From NCBI RefSeq assembly GCF_003949795.1, contig NZ_RPRY01000017.1:1-47825 (forward strand): 47,825 bases of DNA. The letters are read 5' to 3'. Below, one piece after another: positions 38,976 to 46,887 of the stretch. The notes beneath the pieces are model-generated. The model saw only the letters and a program-made list of their open reading frames with translations. It was not told the origin of the DNA and made no database searches. Position 1 is the stretch's first letter. Each line of letters opens with the position of its first letter. This stretch comes from Streptomyces sp. WAC06614. Lineage in GTDB: Bacteria > Actinomycetota > Actinomycetes > Streptomycetales > Streptomycetaceae. A program made the translations under genes and the position numbers.

Positions 38976-39676
38976 GCGCCGCGCCCGAGGTGCGGGTCCT
39001 CGTGGTCGAGGACGACCCGGTGGCGGCCGCCGCGCACGCCCTCTACGTCGGCCGGGTGCCCGGGTTCACCGCCGTCGGGGCCGTCCACTCGCTCGGCGAG
39101 GCCGCCCGGGTGCTGGACCGCACCCCGGTCGACCTGCTGCTGCTCGACCTCGGCCTGCCCGACGGCAACGGGCTGCGCTTCGCCCGCGGGCTGCGGGCCT
39201 CGGGGCATCCCGTGGACGTGATCGTGGTGACCTCGGCCCGGGACCTGGCCGTGGTCCGCGAGAGCGTCTCGCTCGGCGTGGTCCAGTACGTCCTGAAGCC
39301 CTTCGCCTTCCCCACCCTGCGCGAACGGCTCCTGCGGTACGCGGAGTTCCGTGCGACGGCGGGGGAGGCGGCGGGCCAGGACGACGTGGACCGGGCGTTG
39401 GCCGCCCTGCGCGCGCCCCGCCCGGCGGAGCTGCCCAAGGGGCTCAGCGCCCCGACCCTCGACCGGGTCGCCGCCCTGCTGAGGTCGGCGCCCGAGGGCC
39501 TGACGGCGGCCGGTGCGGCGGAGGCGGCCGGGATCTCCCGGATCACCGCCCGCCGCTACCTGGAGCACCTGGTGGACACCGGCCGTGCGGACCGGACGCC
39601 GCGGTACGGCCAGGTGGGCCGCCCCGAACTGCACTACCGCTGGCTGGCGGCGGCCGGTTCGGTGTCGAAGGTGTAG
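38972..39676 (+). CDS. DcuR/CitB-type response regulator
   Basis: 234 residues: a receiver domain (about 7-122) with acidic pocket E13-D14-D15, phospho-acceptor D59 ('LLLLDLGLPDGNG'), Thr in 'VIVVTSARD' and the Lys of 'YVLKPFAF'; then a C-terminal winged helix (about 170-234, 'GLTAAGAAEAAGISRITARRYLEHLV') typical of CitB/DcuR regulators. It overlaps the kinase gene by four bases. Its 3' end overlaps the convergent tyrosinase gene by 43 bases, the largest convergent overlap in the window. The likely target is the dctA promoter. Confidence 0.94.
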   Translation: MSAAPEVRVLVVEDDPVAAAAHALYVGRVPGFTAVGAVHSLGEAARVLDRTPVDLLLLDLGLPDGNGLRFARGLRASGHPVDVIVVTSARDLAVVRESVSLGVVQYVLKPFAFPTLRERLLRYAEFRATAGEAAGQDDVDRALAALRAPRPAELPKGLSAPTLDRVAALLRSAPEGLTAAGAAEAAGISRITARRYLEHLVDTGRADRTPRYGQVGRPELHYRWLAAAGSVSKV

Positions 39677-40479
39677 TACTTGCGGTGGTCGAGCATGTCG
39701 GCCGGGGTGACGTCGTTCCACGGCCGCATCACGTCGTGCAGGTCGACCACGTCCGGCGTGCCGCCGCCCGGCAGGTACGTCGCCTGCGGGTGCCGCGCCT
39801 GCCACTCGGCCCAGAGCTTGTCGACGTAGGCGTGGTGCATCCAGAACACCGGGTCGTTGGGGGAGACCCCGGTGGCCATCTGGCCGCCGACCCAGACGTG
39901 CACCCGGTTGTGGAGGTTGGCGCCGCGCCAGCCCTCCAGGTGGTTGCGGAAGCCGCCGGAGGCGCTGTTCCACGGGGCCGTGTCGTACACGGGCATGGCC
40001 AGGACCGTCTCCACCTCGGCCTTGGTGGGCAGCTGGGCGACGCCCTCGCCGAGGGCGCGGCGCAGGTAGGAGCGGCCGTCGACGCGGACGTTGATGTTCC
40101 ATTTGCCGCTGCCGTAGGCGAACGGGCCCTCGGTCACCTGGCCGTCGCGGGCCCGTCCCGTGCCGCCGAGGAAGTCGGCGGCCCACAGGGAGGCGCGGGC
40201 CGTCCGGTCCGTGGTCCAGTCCCAGTAGGGCAGGGAGACCTTCGGGTCGACCTTCTGCAGGGCCTGTTCGAACTCGATGAGGAAGCGGCGGTGCCAGGGG
40301 AGGAAGGAGGGGGAGCGGTGGCCGACCCGGTCGCCGGAGTCGGTGTCGCTCATGATGAAGCCGTTGTGGGTGGTGACGAAGCGGTCGTAGGCGCCCGTGC
40401 GCTTGAGTTCCAGCAGCGCATGGACGAAGGTCCGCTTCTCCTCGGGGGACAGCGACGCCTGGTTCTTGCGGACGGTCAT
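39634..40479 (-). CDS. melC2: Tyrosinase MelC2
   Basis: 281 residues, very close to the S. antibioticus/S. castaneoglobisporus melanin tyrosinase from '[20 protein letters not shown]' onward. Copper ligands fall at the canonical positions H38, H54, H63 ('[15 protein letters not shown]') and H190, H194, H216 ('[17 protein letters not shown]', 'FWMHHAYVD'). It oxidises tyrosine to DOPA and dopaquinone, leading to melanin. The start overlaps the melC1 stop as ATGA. It has no signal; the MelC1 chaperone carries it through Tat. Its 3' end runs 43 bases into the response regulator gene. Confidence 0.96.
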   Translation of the reverse strand: MTVRKNQASLSPEEKRTFVHALLELKRTGAYDRFVTTHNGFIMSDTDSGDRVGHRSPSFLPWHRRFLIEFEQALQKVDPKVSLPYWDWTTDRTARASLWAADFLGGTGRARDGQVTEGPFAYGSGKWNINVRVDGRSYLRRALGEGVAQLPTKAEVETVLAMPVYDTAPWNSASGGFRNHLEGWRGANLHNRVHVWVGGQMATGVSPNDPVFWMHHAYVDKLWAEWQARHPQATYLPGGGTPDVVDLHDVMRPWNDVTPADMLDHRKYYTFDTEPAAASQR

Positions 40480-40862
40480 GCCGCACCCCCGAACGGGAGC
40501 AGCGCCGACCCCTGGAGCTCGCGCACCGCGGCGCGGGCGAGCGAGGGCAGGTCGGGGAAGGTCTCGTAGTGGTTGACGACGCTGATGAAGCTGCCGTCGG
40601 CGTTGCGCATGACGTGCAGCTCGCGGCCGTCGATGAGGACCGTGGCGGTGCCGGGGGAGTGGTGGCCGCCGTGGTGGCCACCACCCTGGGCGGGCACGAT
40701 CCGGATCCGGCGGCCCTGGTAGACCTCGTCCAGGGCGCCGTCGGATATCGCGGTCTGCGCGGTCGGTGCGGTGGCCGCGTGGGCGGCGGTGCCGGCGAGG
40801 CCGAGGACGGTGAGCGCACCGGCGGTCGTCCCCAACGCCCGGCGGCGGGTGATCTTGTTCAT
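40476..40862 (-). CDS. melC1: Tyrosinase copper chaperone MelC1
   Basis: 128 residues. '[24 protein letters not shown]' is a twin-arginine signal (RRR-A-L-G) with cleavage near 'AAHAAT'. The body '[11 protein letters not shown]...[29 protein letters not shown]' matches MelC1. Between the two strands lies a His-rich insert '[11 protein letters not shown]' likely to bind copper and absent from the other chaperone in the window. ATG 40862 starts the Tat signal. First gene of the melC operon; a plausible promoter (TTGTTC-N17-TACATG) lies at 40911-40939. Confidence 0.94.
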   Translation of the reverse strand: MNKITRRRALGTTAGALTVLGLAGTAAHAATAPTAQTAISDGALDEVYQGRRIRIVPAQGGGHHGGHHSPGTATVLIDGRELHVMRNADGSFISVVNHYETFPDLPSLARAAVRELQGSALLPFGGAA

Positions 40863-40910
40863 GGGCCGAAGGGGTATCAGCGCAGGCGGCAACCCAGGTC
40901 GATATTCCGA

Positions 40911-40939
40911 CATGTAGGGATAAGTTGCGCATAGAACAA
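40911..40939 (-). promoter_or_regulatory. Candidate melC promoter TTGTTC-N17-TACATG
   Basis: On the minus strand TTGTTC and TACATG are separated by exactly 17 bases, ending about 50 bases before the melC1 start. The hexamers are moderate matches to the housekeeping consensus; the call rests on spacing and on the local drop in GC. Confidence 0.45.
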
Positions 40940-40946
40940 GATTGTC

Positions 40947-40991
40947 GATCTTCCCGTCCGGGCCGGCTCCAGTGGCCCGGACGGGAAGATC
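40947..40991. promoter_or_regulatory. Perfect 18-bp hairpin between divergent melC1 and glutamate decarboxylase
   Basis: GATCTTCCCGTCCGGGCC (40947-40964) is followed, after a nine-base loop, by its exact reverse complement (40974-40991). It looks like a strong terminator but lies upstream of both flanking genes, immediately behind the melC promoter. It may insulate the two promoters, stop antisense transcription, or act as an operator. It is followed by an A5T5 tract. Confidence 0.8.
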
Positions 40992-41108
40992 TTTCGTCGT
41001 CAGTCTATTCGACGCAAAAATTTTTCACCCGTCGGGGTGGGGGTGGGCGTGCTCACCCTGTGGACACGACCGGAAGGTGTACGTCCCGCTGTCTGGTTCT
41101 ATGTCACC

Positions 41109-41114
41109 TATAGT
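41109..41114 (+). promoter_or_regulatory. -10 box TATAGT, probable leaderless gadB transcript
   Basis: The best -10 match in the window, ending seven bases before ATG 41122 with no ribosome site. This decides the start in favour of 41122 over the in-frame ATG at 41101, which lies upstream of the box. Confidence 0.62.
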
Positions 41115-41121
41115 CCGGAAT

Positions 41122-42513
41122 ATGGCTCTCCATGAGACGAAGGACACCGGCACGGGCGACCTCGACATCGACGTGTTCGCCACCCCGCTCAGCGGCCAGG
41201 TCCTCCCCAAGCACCGGATGCCGGACGATCACTCGCCCGCCGAGGTCGTCTATTCGCTGCTCCACAACGAACTGCTCCTCGACGGCAACGCGGCCCAGAA
41301 CCTCGCCACCTTCTGCACCACCTGGTCGGACGACGAGGTCCACCGGCTGATGAACGAGTGCCTCGACAAGAACATGATCGACAAGGACGAGTACCCGCAG
41401 ACGGCCGAGATCGAGGCCCGCTGCGTCAGCATCCTCGCCGACCTCTGGAACGCGCCGCCCGGCGCCGCCACCGGCTGCTCCACCACCGGCTCCAGCGAGG
41501 CCGCGATGCTCGGCGGACTCGCCCTGAAGTGGCGCTGGCGGGCCCGCCGCCGGGCCGAGGGCAAGTCCACCGACCGCCCCAACCTGGTGTGCGGGCCGGT
41601 GCAGGTCTGCTGGGAGAAGTTCGCCCGCTACTTCGACGTCGAGCTGCGCCAGGTCCCCCTGGAGCCGGGCGCCACGGGCTTGCGCCCCCACCAGCTCGAC
41701 GCCTACGTCGACGAGAACACCATCGGCGTGGTCGCCATCCTCGGCGTCACCTACACCTGCGTCTACGAGCCGGTCGCCGAACTCTCCGCCGCCCTCGACC
41801 GGATCCAGGCCGAGCACGGCTGGGACGTCCCGCTGCACGTCGACGCCGCCAGCGGCGGCTTCGTCGCCCCCTTCCTCCACCCCGACGTGGTCTGGGACTT
41901 CCGGCTCCCGCGCGTGGTCTCGGTCAATACCTCCGGCCACAAGTACGGGCTCGCCCCGCTCGGCGTCGGCTGGATCGTCTGGCGCTCCGCCGAGCACCTG
42001 CCCGAGGACCTCGTCTTCCACGTGGACTACCTCGGCGGCGACATGCCCACCTTCGCCCTGAACTTCTCCCGCCCCGGCGGCGAGGTGATCGCCCAGTACT
42101 ACCTCTTCCTCCGCCTCGGCCGCGGCGGGTACCGGCGCGTCCAGCAGAGCTGCGCCGACACCGCCCAGTACCTCGCCGGCGAGATCGCGGGGATGGGCCC
42201 CTTCACCCTCCTCTACGACGGCCAGGGCGCCCTGCCCGCCGTGTGCTGGACCCTCACCGACCCCGCCGGCGCCGACTTCAGCCTCTACGACCTCTCCGAC
42301 CGGCTGCGGATGCGGGGCTGGCAGGTCCCCTCGTACCCCATGCCGCCGGACCAGGAGGGGACCGTCGTCCAGCGGGTGCTGGTCCGCCACGGGGTCACCC
42401 TGGACCAGATCGCCCTGCTGGTGGAGGACATGCGCCGGGCCCTGGAGCACTTCAAGGCCAACCCGGCTCCGCCGTCCCCGGTCAGCGCCTCGCGCTCGGG
42501 ATTCCACCACTGA
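41122..42513 (+). CDS. gadB: Glutamate decarboxylase (PLP-dependent)
   Basis: 463 residues, the normal length for GadB. 'GCSTTGSSEAAMLGGLALKWRW' binds the cofactor phosphate, 'VPLHVDAASGGFVAPF' contains the Asp (D241) pairing with the pyridine nitrogen, and 'NTSGHKYGLAPLGVGWIVWR' holds the Schiff-base Lys K274. It converts glutamate to GABA with proton uptake, giving acid tolerance or feeding the GABA shunt. No glutamate/GABA antiporter is adjacent. The start is fixed by the leaderless promoter at 41109. Its 3' end overlaps the convergent helicase gene by 32 bases. Confidence 0.94.
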   Translation: MALHETKDTGTGDLDIDVFATPLSGQVLPKHRMPDDHSPAEVVYSLLHNELLLDGNAAQNLATFCTTWSDDEVHRLMNECLDKNMIDKDEYPQTAEIEARCVSILADLWNAPPGAATGCSTTGSSEAAMLGGLALKWRWRARRRAEGKSTDRPNLVCGPVQVCWEKFARYFDVELRQVPLEPGATGLRPHQLDAYVDENTIGVVAILGVTYTCVYEPVAELSAALDRIQAEHGWDVPLHVDAASGGFVAPFLHPDVVWDFRLPRVVSVNTSGHKYGLAPLGVGWIVWRSAEHLPEDLVFHVDYLGGDMPTFALNFSRPGGEVIAQYYLFLRLGRGGYRRVQQSCADTAQYLAGEIAGMGPFTLLYDGQGALPAVCWTLTDPAGADFSLYDLSDRLRMRGWQVPSYPMPPDQEGTVVQRVLVRHGVTLDQIALLVEDMRRALEHFKANPAPPSPVSASRSGFHH

Positions 42514-44953
42514 CGCCCCGGCGACCCGGCCCCCGGGCCGGGGCCGGCACCGACCACCGCATGCCGAGCTCCTCCAGGGCGGCACGGCGCTCGGGCGTCA
42601 GGGCGGCGGCGCGGGCCCGCTGGTTCGCGATCCACGAGCCGAGTCGCACCGGCTCACCGCCGACCGCCTCCACGTGCCCGCGCGGCACCCTCAGATGCCC
42701 TTCGCGCGCGTGGAACGCCCGGGCCGCCGCCAGCCCCGCCGCCCACGCGTCCGCATGGCTGCGCCGCGGCCGGGGCCGTTCCTCCGCGGCCGCCGGCGCC
42801 AGGCCCAAGGTGTGCTCCAGCAGCCACCGCTGCGCCCAGCCCAGCCGGTCCCAGCCCAGCCGCTGGGACCGGAGCCAGGCGCCCAGGTCCTCGCCCTGGA
42901 CGACCACCTCCCCCGGCGCGGGCAGCCGCCCGCCCGCGTCCAGATGCACCCGGGTCAGATGGAACGCGCGCTGCCAGGAGATCTCCCAGGACGGACACCA
43001 CGACGGGTCGATCTCCTCCAGCGCCTCCCGGCGCTCCTGCGGCAACGCCCCCGGCCCCTGCCGGCGGGCGGCGGCCCGCTGGTTCTTCACCCACACCCCC
43101 ACCGGGGCCCCCTCCCAGGTGGCGTCCGCCGGCGGCAGCAGGTGCCCGTGCGCGTCCGCCCAGGCGCGGGCCGCCGCCAGCCCGTCCCGGAACGCCACGT
43201 CGAAATGGCTCCACACCATCCCCAGCGCGTCCAGCTGCGCCACCCGCTCCGCACCCAGCCGCCCGCGGCGGTGGGCACGCCGGGCGTCGGCGATCCACTG
43301 ACCGAGCGGGAACCGGGCCAGACCCGGCGGCCACGGCTCCCCGCCCGCGGGCACCTTGAACCCGAACGGCACCTTCAGGTCCCCGGCCACGGCCGCGTAG
43401 ATCCGGGCCGCCTCCACCCCGCGCCGCCAGTGCGCCGTCTCCGGGTTGAGCACCCGCAGCCGGATGAACGAGGCCAGCAGCGCCGGGTCCCGCGGCACGG
43501 AGAAGCTCAGCAGCCCCTGCGCCGCCGTACTGATCCCCCCGCCGGCCCCCCGCGAGGTCCCGGCCGCCGGTTTGGGCGTCGTACTGGGGGCCTGCGGCTG
43601 GGCCAGCGACTCCACGATCCGGGTGTCGTGCGCGCGCAGCGCCTCCAGCAGCCGGGCCAGGGACCCGTACGCCCGCGAGGTCAGCATCGTCTCCGGGCTC
43701 TCCCCGGGTCCCAGCAGCACCGGCACCACCAGCGAGGCGACCTTCCCCTCGCCCGGCCGGATGCGCAGCGCCCGTCCCACGGCCTGCACCAGGTCGGGCA
43801 TCGACCCGCGGACGTCGGCCCAGTACACGGAGTCGCACTCCTTGGTGTCCACGCCCTCGCCCAGGACCCGGACACTGCCCAGGAACGCCTTGTCGGCGAT
43901 CCGGTCCGCCGCGAACGCCTCCAGCACCCGGCGCCGGTGGGCCGCCGAGTGCTGCCCGGACAGCCAGTCCGCCCACACCGTCCGCGGGTACTCCGGCTGC
44001 GGTGCACGCTGCGCGGCCCGCAGCCGCTCCGCCACCGCCGGAAGTCCCGCCGCGAACGCCTCTGCCTCCTTGGTCAGGTGGTGGAAGACCAGCGTCCGGG
44101 TGAACCCCTGCTCCGCTGCGGCCTTCACCAGCGCCGCCTGGAGGGCGGCCAGCCGGGCCCCGCGCACCGCGTCCGAACGGCCGTCGGCGCCCAGCAGCAG
44201 CGCCGCCTGGAACCCCGGGTCCGTCACGTCCACGCACACCACCCGGTACGGCGCGCAGATGCCGCGGTCGATCGCCTCCGACAGCGACAGGGTGTAGCAG
44301 CGGGCGCCGAACGGGCCCGCCGGATCGTCCTCCATGGAGGCCACCAGCCCGCCGTGCCCCTTGGCGGACCCCTCCTCCTCGCCGTCCTGCCACACCCGCG
44401 GCGTCGCGGTCATGTACAGCCGGCGGACGGCCGGGATCCGGGTGTTGTCGTGCACCACCGCCCACGGCTTGCCGATCCGGCCGGAGGTGCGGTGCGCCTC
44501 GTCGACCACGATCAGGTCCCAGCCGGGCAGCCCGGCCCGGTGGGCCCGTTCGAGGATGCCCAGGCCCAGCGAGGCATAGGTGGCGACCACCGTCACCCGC
44601 TCCACCGCACGGCACCAGCCGACCAGCTCCGCGGGATCGGTGGTGGCCGCGACCCCCACCTCCTCCCCGCGCAGCGAGCACACGGCGACCGTCCGCCCGG
44701 CCCGGCCGCCCTCCCGCCAGGCCGTCACCGTCTGCACCAGCAGGTCCAGCGAGGGCACCAGGACCAGCACCCGCCCGGCCTTCAGCTCCTCCGCGCAGCG
44801 CACCGCCACCAGCGACTTGCCGGAACCCGTGGCCATGATCACCTGGGTCCGCAGTCCGGCCTCGGGCACCCGCCCGCCGGGCGGGAGCTGGAGCGCCCGG
44901 ACCGCGGCGTCCACGGCCTCCCGCTGATGGGGTCGGAGCTCCTTCTTCCGCAT
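42482..44953 (-). CDS. DEAH-type helicase with helicase-associated (HA) repeats
   Basis: 823 residues. An SF2 core: 'LRPHQREAVDAAV', Walker A ATGSGKS (41-47), 'LVLVPSLDLLVQT', 'LIVVDEAHRTSG' (motif II DEAH) and 'RLYMTATPRVWQ' (motif III); the second RecA lobe ends with 'DLVQAVGRALRIRPGEGK' (motif VI). The C-terminal ~350 residues carry four Trp-rich helicase-associated units, each ending with a 'GxWixxxRxxxxxGxL' type segment, thought to bind nucleic acid. Such proteins are common in Streptomyces, including near chromosome ends, but their role is unknown. It lies 119 bases downstream of the sigma-CAP fusion gene, on the same strand. Confidence 0.9.
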   Translation of the reverse strand: MRKKELRPHQREAVDAAVRALQLPPGGRVPEAGLRTQVIMATGSGKSLVAVRCAEELKAGRVLVLVPSLDLLVQTVTAWREGGRAGRTVAVCSLRGEEVGVAATTDPAELVGWCRAVERVTVVATYASLGLGILERAHRAGLPGWDLIVVDEAHRTSGRIGKPWAVVHDNTRIPAVRRLYMTATPRVWQDGEEEGSAKGHGGLVASMEDDPAGPFGARCYTLSLSEAIDRGICAPYRVVCVDVTDPGFQAALLLGADGRSDAVRGARLAALQAALVKAAAEQGFTRTLVFHHLTKEAEAFAAGLPAVAERLRAAQRAPQPEYPRTVWADWLSGQHSAAHRRRVLEAFAADRIADKAFLGSVRVLGEGVDTKECDSVYWADVRGSMPDLVQAVGRALRIRPGEGKVASLVVPVLLGPGESPETMLTSRAYGSLARLLEALRAHDTRIVESLAQPQAPSTTPKPAAGTSRGAGGGISTAAQGLLSFSVPRDPALLASFIRLRVLNPETAHWRRGVEAARIYAAVAGDLKVPFGFKVPAGGEPWPPGLARFPLGQWIADARRAHRRGRLGAERVAQLDALGMVWSHFDVAFRDGLAAARAWADAHGHLLPPADATWEGAPVGVWVKNQRAAARRQGPGALPQERREALEEIDPSWCPSWEISWQRAFHLTRVHLDAGGRLPAPGEVVVQGEDLGAWLRSQRLGWDRLGWAQRWLLEHTLGLAPAAAEERPRPRRSHADAWAAGLAAARAFHAREGHLRVPRGHVEAVGGEPVRLGSWIANQRARAAALTPERRAALEELGMRWSVPAPARGPGRRGVSGGIPSARR

Positions 44954-45072
44954 GTGCGCCGCTCCACCCGCTCTGATCAGCCCGTTCGGCTCCAGCCGCT
45001 ATCTTCTGACCATTTTGAAGCATCCGCGCGGGTGGTGCGGCATGTCGTGCGGCGTGTCGTCGCGGCCGGGTC

Positions 45073-46758
45073 TCAGCGGGCGCCGAAGTTCTGCGTCCAC
45101 CACGGGCCGCCCGCGCCCTGGTGGATACCGACGCCGATGTCCTTGAAGGAGCAGTTGAGGATGTTGGCCCGGTGCCCCGAGCTGTTCATCCACGAGTCCA
45201 TCACGGACGCCGCCGACTGCTGCCCGCGCGCGATGTTCTCGCCGTACGTCGACCAGCGGTAGCCGGCGGCCGTGGTGCGGTCGCCCGGGCTGGCGCCGTC
45301 GGGGTTGGTGTGGTCGAAGAAGTTCCGGGAGGCCATGTCGTCCGAGTGCTTCTGCGCGGCCGACCGCAGCTGCGGGTCCTCCTTCAGCGGCCCGCAACCG
45401 GCCGCCGCCCGCTCCTTGTTCACCAGCGCGATGACCTCGCCCGCCAGACCCGGCGGGGCCGGCGCCGGAGCCGGCGCCTTGGAGGTCGCGGTACGGCTCG
45501 GGCTCGGGCTCTTCGACGGGCTCGCCGACGGCGAGGCGGAGGCCGAGGGGGACGCGGACGCCGAGGGCGACGCCGACGCGGACGGCGAGGCCGGCGCGGA
45601 GGGCATCGCGGACCCCGACGCGTCCAGGGCCGCCACCGGGGAGGCCTGGGCGCCCTTCGAGGCCTGCGGCCCGTGGTCGCCGGGCCGGGTGCTCAGGTAG
45701 AACAGCCCACCGCCCGCCACGCACACCGCGACCACGGCGCCGCCGACCGCCCGCCGCCGGGTCTGCCGCCGCTTGCGCAGCGCCCCGCGGCTGCCCCCGG
45801 GGCCACCGGCCGGCCCGCCGGCCGCGTCCCTGGCCGCGTCCCCGGCCCGGTGCCGGGCCGGTCCGCCCGCCGCCACGACCGGGGAGAGCTGCGTGGCCGC
45901 GTCGGCGAAGCCCGTACCGCCGTCGGCGACATAGCCGTCCGCCGGGTACGCCGCGCCCGCCGGGGCGAGCGCGGTGGCCGAACGGATGCCCGCCAGCAGC
46001 GCCGCCGAGACCGGCACCAGCGCCAGCCCGGCGAGCAGGCCCTCGGCCGGCATCAGCCCGTTCCACAGCCCCGAGCAGCGCAGGCACTCCCGGGCGTGCC
46101 GGGCTATTCGCTTGCGCCACAGCGCCGACGGGCGGCCGTCCCACGTGCCCAGCACCGACCGCAGCTCCGCGCAGGGCGGGTTGGCCTCCAGCGCCCGCTC
46201 GACCACCCGGGCCGACTCCAGCTGCGCCTTCATCCGCTGCACCCGCACCGCCGTGTGCTGCACCGGCAGCTCCAGCGCCCGGGCCACCTCCGCCCGGGTC
46301 AGCTCCCCGGCGCACTCCAGCCACCACAGTGACAGCAGGGCCCGGTCGTCGGGCTCCAGCCAGCGCGTGGCACGGGCGGTCTCGCGCCGCTGACCGGCGA
46401 GCTGCAGCCGGACGACGGTCAGGTCGACGAAGTCGGCCCCCGGGTCGGCCAGCTCGCTCGCCTCGTCCAGACCGCCGTCGGCGTAGGGCTGCCGGGACTG
46501 CCAGTGCGCCCGTACCCGGTTCATCGCGATCGCGACCAGCCAGGACCGGAAGCTCTCGTCCGCGCGCAGGGAGCCCAGGCCGTCCAGCGCCCGCAGCATC
46601 GTGTCCTGCACCACGTCGTCCACGTCGACCGAGCCGTTCAGGGCGCGTCCGACGATGTTGTAGACGAGCGGCAGGTGCGCCGCCACGAGCTCGTCCTGGG
46701 CGCGGGCGTCGCCCGCCCGGGCCGCCGCGACGAGCCCTGCCGTGTGGTCTGTACTCAT
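45073..46758 (-). CDS. ECF sigma factor fused to zinc anti-sigma motif, membrane segment and extracellular CAP domain
   Basis: 561 residues in one frame. Sigma region 2 is at about 25-90 ('DVDDVVQDTMLRALDGLGSL', 'SFRSWLVAIAMNRVRAHW') and region 4 at about 133-187 with a helix-turn-helix ('LTRAEVARALELPVQHTAVR'). Next comes an anti-sigma zinc motif H221-x3-C225-x2-C228 ('HARECLRC') with a further Cys at 196. A weaker hydrophobic segment (about 238-258) precedes an Ala/Gly-rich stretch, basic residues (RKRRQTRRR, 328-336) and a clear transmembrane helix (337-356). Outside follow a Ser/Ala/Pro repeat linker (about 385-435) and a CAP/SCP domain (438-561) with Cys 455 and 536. Sensor, anchor, anti-sigma and sigma functions thus appear joined; release by proteolysis is inferred. 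Confidence 0.92.
   Translation of the reverse strand: MSTDHTAGLVAAARAGDARAQDELVAAHLPLVYNIVGRALNGSVDVDDVVQDTMLRALDGLGSLRADESFRSWLVAIAMNRVRAHWQSRQPYADGGLDEASELADPGADFVDLTVVRLQLAGQRRETARATRWLEPDDRALLSLWWLECAGELTRAEVARALELPVQHTAVRVQRMKAQLESARVVERALEANPPCAELRSVLGTWDGRPSALWRKRIARHARECLRCSGLWNGLMPAEGLLAGLALVPVSAALLAGIRSATALAPAGAAYPADGYVADGGTGFADAATQLSPVVAAGGPARHRAGDAARDAAGGPAGGPGGSRGALRKRRQTRRRAVGGAVVAVCVAGGGLFYLSTRPGDHGPQASKGAQASPVAALDASGSAMPSAPASPSASASPSASASPSASASPSASPSKSPSPSRTATSKAPAPAPAPPGLAGEVIALVNKERAAAGCGPLKEDPQLRSAAQKHSDDMASRNFFDHTNPDGASPGDRTTAAGYRWSTYGENIARGQQSAASVMDSWMNSSGHRANILNCSFKDIGVGIHQGAGGPWWTQNFGAR
45490..45605. repeat. In-gene repeat coding the Ser/Ala/Pro wall-spanning linker
   Basis: Short imperfect units coding SPSASA repeat many times between the transmembrane helix and the CAP domain. 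Such linkers span the cell wall; the DNA repeats make length variation between strains likely. Confidence 0.7.
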
Positions 46759-46887
46759 GTGATGATCCCTGTCCGTGCCGCCGGTCGATGATGCCCAATA
46801 CCTGGGAGACCGTCGAGCCGGGATCCGATAACACTTTCGTGGACCGATTCTTCGACAAGTTTTTCGTACGGGCCCGGCGGGGGTCGC

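Noticed and set aside
42674..45262. Plus-strand open frame of 862 codons opposite the helicase
   Set aside because: Shadow; the minus-strand frame has all helicase motifs and the plus frame is Arg/Pro-rich nonsense.
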